Shown: piece after piece, positions 1 to 5,759 of the stretch
Layout of the letters: each line of letters starts with the position of its first letter
Position numbering within the stretch: the stretch's first letter is position 1
Made by a program: the position numbers and the translations under genes
The notes under the pieces: generated by a model
Told to the model about the DNA's origin: nothing
Database searches by the model: none
Seen by the model: the letters and a program-made list of their open reading frames with translations, nothing else
IMG/VR virus record: IMGVR_UViG_2209111020_000005
Location: 1-50,338 of that record
Source of the DNA: a virus
DNA: 50,338 bases
Strand: one strand, 5' to 3'

Positions 1-330
1 ATGCGCTGGGAGTCTAGCCGAATGATGCTACCGGAGCATATTCAGGCACTCCGGCAACATGAAATCGACAAGCAGAAGATTGAGCGACCAGTGCTGAGTG
101 ATGATGAACTGGCAGATATCCAGAACACACTGCAAAAAGTCATTAAGACGCACGAATTTGTCGAGATCAATTACTATCGGGACGGATTTATCAGGAAACA
201 GATATGCACAGTGGCACGACTGGATCCGGACGATCGGACCATACATTTTTTTGATGGGTTCGGACTAAGTGGAAAAATACTCTTTGCAGATGTCGTGGCT
301 GTGTCTATTACTGTGCAAGATGGGGAATAA
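1..330 (+). CDS. YolD-like protein (5' end probably outside window)
   Basis: The encoded 109 residues resemble the YolD-like family: the N-terminal MRWESSRMMLPEH matches the typical 'MKWxxxxMLPEH' block, followed by a beta-rich C-terminal half with a YYRDGFI stretch. Members are small proteins often encoded beside Y-family polymerase (UvrX/DinB-like) genes in Bacillota and linked to the SOS response; the biochemical role is unknown. The reading frame starts at the first base of the window, and family members usually begin 10-20 residues further upstream, so the gene is probably 5' truncated by the window edge. It is followed by a terminator-like hairpin and is taken as chromosomal, not phage. 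Confidence 0.7.
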   Translation: MRWESSRMMLPEHIQALRQHEIDKQKIERPVLSDDELADIQNTLQKVIKTHEFVEINYYRDGFIRKQICTVARLDPDDRTIHFFDGFGLSGKILFADVVAVSITVQDGE

Positions 331-364
331 TGATCTATAGTCAATACCAATTTACCCTCCTCTA

Positions 365-390
365 CCCTGCTGAGAAGCGGGGATTTTTTT
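365..390 (+). terminator. Rho-independent terminator after the yolD-like gene
   Basis: CCCTGCT (365-371), loop GAGA, AGCGGGG (376-382) form a 7-bp stem with one G-U pair, followed by A and seven T (384-390). It lies 35 bp after the yolD-like stop codon and closes that plus-strand unit. Confidence 0.7.
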
Positions 391-391
391 C

Positions 392-1342
392 TTATGTATT
401 TTTTTCATCATCATTCTTTTGGTTATATACTTCTATAAAATGATAAACAAGAACTATTACCCAAATTACAGTTAAAAATGTGGGAATAATCGCTATCGAA
501 ATCATCGCAAATACATGACTGTCGAATATTTCTTGAAGAGCATCATTAACGCCATTGTAATTCAATGTTCCGCCAAGAATGAACAATGATAATAGCAATA
601 GCATAAACGATGAAAATACAACATTGTCCTTTAATAATTGAGGAAAACTCCTTTTGTCTGATGTTCTGCTAAAGTTTTGAGAAGCTATTACAGACACCCA
701 TTTCATTAGGAGAAATAGCATCGTAATTACACCGCCAGAGGTCAAACTAGAGAACATTAGTAACTTTCCAGTACTTACAGTATCAATATGTGAGAATACA
801 CTACTAATAGTTTGGAGACTACCCATTATTCCAACAATAATTCCTGTAAAAATACCTAATATAGAAACAAACTCAGTATATATTTTAACTTTGTTTTCAT
901 TTATTTTTTGTTTAATTACATCATTAGCTTCTACTTTAACAACCATCGTTGTTTTTCTTATATAATGTGATTGTACTATAGATAATTTTATATGGTCTCC
1001 AATTTTATTGATTGATTTTTGTAGCTTAATGTTAGGCTTAATCACGTTATCTAGTAAAATCTGAATATTCTCATCAACAACATCCATTTTTTCATCTACA
1101 GTATTATCCAGATCATCGTTGTTGATATCGTCATGAATATCATTACCATAGAACTTTTTATCGCTATAGATTAAATCTGAAATTAACGAGTATGGAATCC
1201 TTGTATCTTGATCAACAATATAATTTTGAAAAAAATTATTTATATTGTTTATTACTGTTTGAGAAGATTCGTTTAAATTACCCTTGTAAATTTCTTTGAT
1301 GATTTTTACAAATGGTTTAGCTGGAACTATTTTTCTTTCCAT
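392..1342 (-). CDS. Four-helix membrane protein, candidate Panacea-partner toxin
   Basis: The 316-residue protein has a charged, Asn/Asp-rich N-terminal half (about 1-150) and then four hydrophobic segments at roughly 160-185, 195-215, 240-260 and 275-300, ending in a charged tail. It has no motif I recognise. It is read from the same strand just after the Panacea-domain gene, overlapping it by 16 bp, so the two are probably translationally coupled. Panacea (DUF4065/SocA-like) proteins are established antitoxins paired with unrelated toxins, some of which act on the membrane; this protein is therefore inferred to be the toxin partner. The pair is clearly richer in A+T than the phage structural genes, consistent with separate acquisition. 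A plain lysogenic-conversion membrane protein is the alternative. Confidence 0.55.
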   Translation of the reverse strand: MERKIVPAKPFVKIIKEIYKGNLNESSQTVINNINNFFQNYIVDQDTRIPYSLISDLIYSDKKFYGNDIHDDINNDDLDNTVDEKMDVVDENIQILLDNVIKPNIKLQKSINKIGDHIKLSIVQSHYIRKTTMVVKVEANDVIKQKINENKVKIYTEFVSILGIFTGIIVGIMGSLQTISSVFSHIDTVSTGKLLMFSSLTSGGVITMLFLLMKWVSVIASQNFSRTSDKRSFPQLLKDNVVFSSFMLLLLSLFILGGTLNYNGVNDALQEIFDSHVFAMISIAIIPTFLTVIWVIVLVYHFIEVYNQKNDDEKNT

Positions 1343-1848
1343 ACTTGCTCATTCCTATTTTGAGTAAAATATTTTTCTATTTCGTTGTTGTCATATTGGA
1401 TATGACGAATACCATCATCTATTTTTGGCTTATCTTTACGCCACATAGGCTGCTTATGAGTCATCTTAACCAGGTCATATCCTTCAAATTTCAAAAGAGA
1501 TTCTATAATTGGGTTCAAATCATCTTTGGTTTGTTTTGAAATTGGGGATTTTTCAATACTAAAGTGAGATACGGTTAGACCCTTCTCAAAATCAAAGTCA
1601 ACCTTGTCTGGAACTGAATCAATATTTTTAGCCCCATATCCTTTATATTCTTGATATACTTTATCCACAACAGGACCAAGCTTCCATTTTTCAATCGAAT
1701 CCTCATATAAAATTTCTCCATGTTTAATCAAATTGTAAGCCTGCAAATAATACATAATTTTTTGTAACTGCAAATTGGTTATTTTTTTTCTAATAGCATT
1801 GGCATGCCAAACGACATAATCAGCGATGTCCTTAGCTTTGTATGCCAT
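1327..1848 (-). CDS. Panacea-domain (DUF4065/SocA-like) protein, candidate antitoxin
   Basis: The chosen ATG at 1848 follows AAGGTGATAATT; a longer frame exists to 1890 but lacks a ribosome binding site. The 173 residues show the Panacea pattern: an N-terminal 'AxDIADYVVWHAN' helix, the conserved segment ITNLQLQKIMYYLQA (about 23-37), and KWKLGPVVDKVYQEYKGYG (about 54-72), which is the hallmark 'WxxGPVxxxVYxxY' block. This family includes Caulobacter SocA and the broadly partnered PanA antitoxins, and also appears in phages (GepA-like). The gene overlaps the downstream membrane-protein gene, which fits an antitoxin-first toxin-antitoxin operon. Whether the pair belongs to the prophage or to the host flank is unresolved, because no attL was found. 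Confidence 0.75.
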   Translation of the reverse strand: MAYKAKDIADYVVWHANAIRKKITNLQLQKIMYYLQAYNLIKHGEILYEDSIEKWKLGPVVDKVYQEYKGYGAKNIDSVPDKVDFDFEKGLTVSHFSIEKSPISKQTKDDLNPIIESLLKFEGYDLVKMTHKQPMWRKDKPKIDDGIRHIQYDNNEIEKYFTQNRNEQVWKEK

Positions 1849-2074
1849 AATTATCACCTTTTCTGTATAAAAAAAGCACTCAATAACCAATCAGAAAAAT
1901 GTCTCCATAAATTTATCGGCAATAAGCGTTTCATTTTTAGTGTTTAATTGGTCAAATATTTATTACCCATTTCTATAATACATTATGTTGTCAATATACA
2001 TACAGTTATTTGATTCATTCTACAAGCCAGAAACGTGTATTATGTATCCCGGCATAGCCGGGTATTTCTTTATG
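1849..2074. other. AT-rich intergenic gap between lysis cassette and Panacea pair
   Basis: No gene was found here. A perfect hairpin CCCGGC-ATA-GCCGGG lies at 2048-2062, followed on the plus strand by TATTTCTTT; read leftward it lies just after the holin stop but lacks a T tract. This gap is one candidate for the left prophage junction; I found no convincing direct repeat with the region after the integrase gene. Confidence 0.4.
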
Positions 2075-2344
2075 TCATTTCTTAGGTTCTGTGTATCCCT
2101 GTTCTTGCTGACTATCGCTCAGTCCATTTGTCGTTGGATCCTGAACGATTCCAAGAGACGACAATGCAACCAGTACAGCTCCAACAAGCGCTTGAATCCA
2201 CTGATTGATGGCATCAGTCCAAGTAAATGACCAAAGACCAACAGCGTGGCCCCCCTGGACAATGATGGCTACAACAACAAGAACCTGAGAAATGAACGCA
2301 GTAACGAACAGCGGATTTTTAAAACGAATTTTCCAGTTAATCAT
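2075..2344 (-). CDS. Phage holin
   Basis: This 89-residue protein has two hydrophobic segments (about 10-35 and 50-68) joined by a short loop, and a polar C-terminal tail rich in Gln, Glu and Lys. The arrangement starting MINWKIRFKNPLFVTAFISQ matches phi-LC3 type holins. It would form the inner-membrane lesion that releases the endolysin. It lies 15 bp downstream of the endolysin gene and is the last gene of the leftward lysis cassette. Confidence 0.85.
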   Translation of the reverse strand: MINWKIRFKNPLFVTAFISQVLVVVAIIVQGGHAVGLWSFTWTDAINQWIQALVGAVLVALSSLGIVQDPTTNGLSDSQQEQGYTEPKK

Positions 2345-2359
2345 GTGAATCTCTCCCTT

Positions 2360-3502
2360 TTATTTAAGATATAATTTCTGTCCTGGGTAAATGGTGTCAT
2401 TGTGCAGATGATTAACATTTTTCAGCTGCTGAACGCTGACATGGTTTTTCTGGCCGATGCCCCACAGAGTATCACCGCTAACAACGGTATGGTAAGGACG
2501 GCTTACCAGATGCGGTGCTGATCCGGACAGCTTAAGAACCTGTCCCACACGGATCAGATTCGGATTTTTGATGCCGTTAATACTTGCCAGCTTTGCCACG
2601 GTCGCACCATGCTTTGTGGCGATAGCTGACAGCGTGTCTCCGGATCGAACAGTGTAAGTGCTCAATGGTGCCGGTTTAGCAGCAGGCTTACTTCCGGATT
2701 TCAACTTCAAAACCTGACCGACCTTGATCAGATTGACATTGTGGATACCGTTGATCGCCGCAAGTACCTGAACACTCGTCCCAAATCGCGCTGCAATAGT
2801 GCTCAATGTATCGCCGGACCGCACGGTATACGTTCCAGCTGCTGGTTTGCTTGCCGGCTTTACCACTGGTGCTGGTTTATTGACTGGTTTTGCTGCCGGA
2901 GCTCCCATGCTGACGACTTTGTCCGTGTAGGCAATATTCTCGTCCACCCGGCCATTAATTCCCGGTACACTGGCGTCTGAGCAGTGCTGCCAGATGTCCG
3001 CGGCACGATCGCAGTGATCGTTGTACTGAGCAATCCATTTCAGAAGACCTGGGCGTAGCTGTGATTCGACCAGATATTTCCCTATAAAATACAGCCCAGA
3101 GTAGATTCCGAGTTTCACATGTCCAGCTGCTGCCACGCGGTCCAGAAATGCGTTGACATAGCTTGTCAACGCCCCTGCGTTTGGTGCGCCGTTCTGCGTC
3201 TCGACATCGACAAACAAATACCCTTTCACATTGATACCGGAAAGATTTTTCAAAAACCAGTCTGCTTCAGCCTTTGCATCGCTCTCAGAAATGCCGCGAA
3301 AAAAATGATAAATATGGACGGCCAGACCAGCCGATTCAGCGTTTTTCACGCTTTCCCGAAAATACGGATTGACGTAGTGAGATCCGGCCTCACTGCCTTC
3401 AGTCGCCTTGATAATCGCAAACTGATACCCTGCCGCTTTGACCTTTCGAAAGTCCACTTTCCCCTGCATAGATGCAACATCAATGCCCTTGTGCTGTGCC
3501 AT
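2360..3502 (-). CDS. Endolysin: GH25 muramidase with three LysM repeats
   Basis: The 380-residue protein begins with a glycosyl hydrolase 25 (lysozyme) domain at about 5-195. It opens with [10 protein letters not shown] and carries acidic residues at the barrel mouth, including the D-V-E triad in LFVDVET. Three LysM peptidoglycan-binding modules follow at about 223-270, 280-327 and 335-380, each starting with a 'YTVRSGDTL'-like strand and joined by Ala/Pro/Lys-rich linkers. It would cleave the N-acetylmuramyl beta-1,4 bonds of the host wall. There is no signal peptide, so export depends on the holin. The start ATG overlaps the stop of the XhlA-like gene (TAATG). Confidence 0.95.
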   Translation of the reverse strand: MAQHKGIDVASMQGKVDFRKVKAAGYQFAIIKATEGSEAGSHYVNPYFRESVKNAESAGLAVHIYHFFRGISESDAKAEADWFLKNLSGINVKGYLFVDVETQNGAPNAGALTSYVNAFLDRVAAAGHVKLGIYSGLYFIGKYLVESQLRPGLLKWIAQYNDHCDRAADIWQHCSDASVPGINGRVDENIAYTDKVVSMGAPAAKPVNKPAPVVKPASKPAAGTYTVRSGDTLSTIAARFGTSVQVLAAINGIHNVNLIKVGQVLKLKSGSKPAAKPAPLSTYTVRSGDTLSAIATKHGATVAKLASINGIKNPNLIRVGQVLKLSGSAPHLVSRPYHTVVSGDTLWGIGQKNHVSVQQLKNVNHLHNDTIYPGQKLYLK

Positions 3503-3765
3503 TATTTATTCAGCCCCTTAAACAATGTAATAAGTCGTTCCTCGTGCTTGATATCGTGTTCTTCGAGCTTATCCACCCTGCCCTCAACTTTTCCCAGCCG
3601 TCGATCTGTATCCTCCCTGATCCCCTTGATCGTCTCGTTAAGTGCGTCGATACTCGACTTGAGTGGATCAATCGCCGCTTTTTTAAAGATCCACACAGCG
3701 CCGCCGGCCAGGGTGGCAATGATTCCAATCAGCGCCGCAATATCCTCAATCGATATTCCCACCAT
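3502..3765 (-). CDS. XhlA-like holin-associated membrane protein
   Basis: This 87-residue protein has one N-terminal transmembrane helix (about 8-28, [19 protein letters not shown]) followed by a long charged amphipathic helix ending near [12 protein letters not shown]. This is the plan of XhlA/haemolysin-type proteins found beside holins in Bacillus phages, where they assist lysis at the membrane. It is the first gene of the lysis cassette and is directly coupled to the endolysin gene. Confidence 0.75.
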   Translation of the reverse strand: MVGISIEDIAALIGIIATLAGGAVWIFKKAAIDPLKSSIDALNETIKGIREDTDRRLGKVEGRVDKLEEHDIKHEERLITLFKGLNK

Positions 3766-3794
3766 CCCCCTGTCGCCCCCTAAAATTAAGTATT

Positions 3795-3823
3795 AAAAAA
3801 GGAGCTATAGCAGCTCCAAAAAA
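3795..3823. terminator. Bidirectional hairpin terminator
   Basis: GGAGCT (3801-3806), loop ATAGC, AGCTCC (3812-3817) form a 6-bp stem flanked by A6 on one side and A6 on the other, so that read leftward it ends in TTTTTT. It would stop leftward transcripts from the tail/DGR region before the lysis cassette, implying that lysis genes have their own promoter or are reached by read-through or antitermination. Confidence 0.6.
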
Positions 3824-3848
3824 GAGTAAAATATAACTGGTGATACCT

Positions 3849-4208
3849 ATGAGACATAAATCTCGATTAATTTTTGATATTGTACTTATATCCGCCGTCC
3901 TGCTCGGCCTTTTTTCATCGGCTTATTACGCTTTTGGAAAACCGCTATCCATGCGCCATGCGGTATACCGTGTCTTTAACGACAGGGTTGACCGCTATAG
4001 TGTTAGCAATAAAAAGCTAACCGTCGTTACCGACAATTTTGGCTGGGATGGATCCGGCTGGTCAAAAAAGCAGGCCATCCGAGATGGAAAGCGCCAGATT
4101 GAAAAGCTGACTTCCGTCCTCCCGGAATTTGGGCAGCAGATTGACCGGGTAGAAATAACGGTTACCTACCTGAAGCAGCCTGTAATGATGCAATCAATCG
4201 ATAATTAA
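3849..4208 (+). CDS. Membrane-anchored small protein, candidate moron
   Basis: Starting at ATG 3849 behind GGTGAT (a GTG three codons earlier is also possible), the 119 residues have an N-terminal signal-anchor (about 7-30, LIFDIVLISAVLLGLFSSAY) and then an extracytoplasmic domain. I recognise no family. The gene is the only plus-strand gene between the lysis and tail modules, so it opposes the transcription around it. It has a hairpin terminator just upstream and converges with the 69-residue gene, overlapping its stop by 4 bp. This is the setting of a moron expressed from the lysogen. TAAAAT at 3827-3832 could be its -10 box, but I see no good -35. Confidence 0.55.
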   Translation: MRHKSRLIFDIVLISAVLLGLFSSAYYAFGKPLSMRHAVYRVFNDRVDRYSVSNKKLTVVTDNFGWDGSGWSKKQAIRDGKRQIEKLTSVLPEFGQQIDRVEITVTYLKQPVMMQSIDN

Positions 4209-4414
4209 GGGCTGCCAGGCGGGCTGTCCGTTATCACTAATTCGCGCGTCTCAACCCCTATTAAAATTTTATCTCCTTGATCTATTGGCGCCGACTGCAT
4301 AATATACTGCGCCGCTTGATCAAAATCTGGAATATCCGCATATTCAATAGGTTTGTATCCGGCCAGCTTAGCTGAGTTTAGCTGTAAAATTCCGTTTTGG
4401 ATAATACCGTACAT
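4205..4414 (-). CDS. Small tail-region protein of unknown function
   Basis: The 69-residue protein begins MYGIIQNGILQLNS and contains 'GYKPIEYADIPDFDQ' and 'KILIGVETREL'. Similar short acidic proteins are common just after tail-fibre genes of Lactobacillales and Bacillales phages; their function is not known. The ATG follows AAAGGTGGTGAGCG and lies inside the 3' end of the reverse transcriptase gene (47-bp overlap), so it is co-expressed with the DGR. It lacks the basic, helix-bundle look of an Avd protein. Confidence 0.65.
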   Translation of the reverse strand: MYGIIQNGILQLNSAKLAGYKPIEYADIPDFDQAAQYIMQSAPIDQGDKILIGVETRELVITDSPPGSP

Positions 4415-5438
4415 TAACGCTCACCACCTTTCTTGCTATTTTAATTCGTGCCACCGGCTGGACGATGCAATGATAAAACTGATAGCTGTCCGTGCGTTTC
4501 AGCCATCCCCAGTGCGAGATCACCGCACAGGCGTCAGAATAATTGAGATAGCCTTTTTTCTGTATCTTGCTGACACGCCGCCGGATTCGCAATGAGTTAC
4601 GTTTTCGGAGCGTTGACTTATCCCGGTAAAAGCGGATGCCGAGAAAATCAATATCCCGACAGTCCAGGCGGAACACCTGCCAGTTACTCTTTATCTGCAG
4701 CTTAATGCCGGTGAGATACTCAGAGACTGCCTGCTGCGTCCGATGAAGTTTTTTCTTATTCGAACAAAGCATCACAAGGTCATCAACATATCGAACATAA
4801 TACTTAACCCCTAGTTGCTCCTTAATAAAATGATCGAGATCCTGCAAGAAAAAATTAGCGAACCACTGGCTGGTATAAAATCCAATTGGTTGGCCTTTGT
4901 TCTGGTCGATAATTTGATCAATAAGCCAGAGACAATCAGAATCTTTAATTAACTGACGGAACCGCTGTTTTAGTAGATCATTGTCAATTGACGGATAAAA
5001 TTTATGGATATCCATTTTTAGACAATATTTCGTATTTCGTCGGTCATTGTCTATCCACTTACGCAGCGATTTCTGCGCGTAACTTGTCCCTCGTTCGGGG
5101 ATGCTTCCGCAGCTGTACTCATACATGCCATGCATAATCATCGGCTCGAGTTGCAGCATAAGCGCCCAGTGGATGATTTGATCCGGATAAAAGTTCGGTT
5201 TATAAATCGTCCGCTCCTTTCCACTTGTGCCATCGTTGATAACCCTGATCTGCGGGGTGCTCGGTTGATACGTCTTAGCTTTAAGCATCTGCTGTAACTT
5301 GCCTGCGTAGCTGTCCGCGTTGTCTAATACTTTTTTAACCCGTTTCTGATTCCGCTTACCAAGCGATGCTTTCTGCATTGCGAGTTTAATATTCTCAGTG
5401 TCACAAACCTTTTCGTATATAAAGCCGTATCGTTTCAC
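4368..5438 (-). CDS. Reverse transcriptase of a diversity-generating retroelement
   Basis: The 356-residue RT copies the TR RNA into adenine-mutagenised cDNA that replaces VR. Motifs in order: KERTIYKPNFYPDQIIHW (about 75-92), DIHKFYPSID (about 143-152, first catalytic Asp), GQPIGFYTSQWFANFFL (about 182-198), which has the G-x3-SQ motif 4 typical of DGR RTs, and the YVDD catalytic box in YVRYVDDLVML (about 216-226). It has neither the maturase nor the endonuclease domains of group II intron proteins, and is the usual length for a DGR RT. The ATG follows AAGGTGATTCGCC. It lies about 120 bp after TR on the same strand, in the order target-VR-TR-RT seen in characterised elements. No Avd gene is recognisable next to it. 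Confidence 0.93.
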   Translation of the reverse strand: MKRYGFIYEKVCDTENIKLAMQKASLGKRNQKRVKKVLDNADSYAGKLQQMLKAKTYQPSTPQIRVINDGTSGKERTIYKPNFYPDQIIHWALMLQLEPMIMHGMYEYSCGSIPERGTSYAQKSLRKWIDNDRRNTKYCLKMDIHKFYPSIDNDLLKQRFRQLIKDSDCLWLIDQIIDQNKGQPIGFYTSQWFANFFLQDLDHFIKEQLGVKYYVRYVDDLVMLCSNKKKLHRTQQAVSEYLTGIKLQIKSNWQVFRLDCRDIDFLGIRFYRDKSTLRKRNSLRIRRRVSKIQKKGYLNYSDACAVISHWGWLKRTDSYQFYHCIVQPVARIKIARKVVSVNVRYYPKRNFTAKLS

Positions 5439-5560
5439 GGCGAATCACCTTCTTATTAGCCTCAAGGACTTTCGACAATACTACTTGTCCTTGCTCTTTA
5501 CGGCGAATTTTCACCAAGCGGTGCGGATGATAGGGTGCAATATATCTTTAAATTTCCTAA
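5439..5560 (-). other. DGR spacer between TR and RT
   Basis: This stretch of about 120 nt has no gene apart from the RT ribosome binding site. In the Bordetella phage DGR a similar-length spacer after TR is needed for cDNA priming; the position and size here suggest the same role, but I infer this from layout only. Confidence 0.45.
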
Positions 5561-5671
5561 TAAGAGTCTGCCTGCCGATATTGACATTCGAGTTCCACGA
5601 AGGATTGTTCAGATTCCAGTTAGACAATCCAGCGTTCAAACCATTGTTCCAGCCCGCGCCAACGCGGGCAA
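5561..5671 (-). repeat. DGR template repeat (TR)
   Basis: This 111-bp stretch is near-identical to the 3' end of the fibre gene (5761-5872), offset by exactly 200 bp at one end and 201 bp at the other. On the coding strand it is loaded with AAC/AAT codons (an Asn-rich virtual peptide GWNNGLNAGLSNWNLNN), which is typical of TRs because AAY codons diversify without creating stops. Over 5567-5671 all 18 substitutions relative to VR fall on TR adenines (18 of 25 adenines changed; about 80 other bases unchanged; counted by hand). One extra mismatch, C in TR versus T in VR on the coding strand, lies at the 3' edge (5566). TR has no ribosome binding site and is not itself a gene. Confidence 0.93.
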
Positions 5672-5719
5672 AGCACGCACCCCATAACCCGGTATTTATT
5701 TTTATACTCATCAAAGACC

Positions 5720-5741
5720 TTGGGGGACTTACGTCCCCCAA
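5720..5741 (-). other. DNA hairpin/cruciform downstream of VR
   Basis: TTGGGGGAC (5720-5728), a 4-nt loop (5729-5732) and GTCCCCCAA (5733-5741) make a perfect 9-bp GC-rich stem. It lies about 20-40 bp past the 3' end of VR on the coding strand and before TR. The Bordetella phage DGR needs a hairpin of nearly the same shape (8-bp stem, 4-nt loop) just after VR for efficient retrohoming. No T tract follows on the minus strand, so a terminator is less likely. Confidence 0.75.
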
Positions 5742-5759
5742 ACCCCCTAAAGAGCCTTC

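Noticed and set aside
346-357. GTCAATAC shared with the sequence after the integrase gene (about 49210) as an att core
   Set aside because: Only 8 bp match, which is likely by chance for stretches of this size.
2048-2062. CCCGGC-ATA-GCCGGG hairpin as the terminator of the lysis cassette
   Set aside because: Read in the direction of the lysis genes it is followed by ATACATAATAC, not a T tract, so it is noted only as a hairpin in the gap.
5511-5741. A 76-codon minus-strand frame covering the template repeat
   Set aside because: It is the TR and its flanks read in frame with the target; it lacks a ribosome binding site and its Asn-rich product is explained by AAY-rich template sequence.
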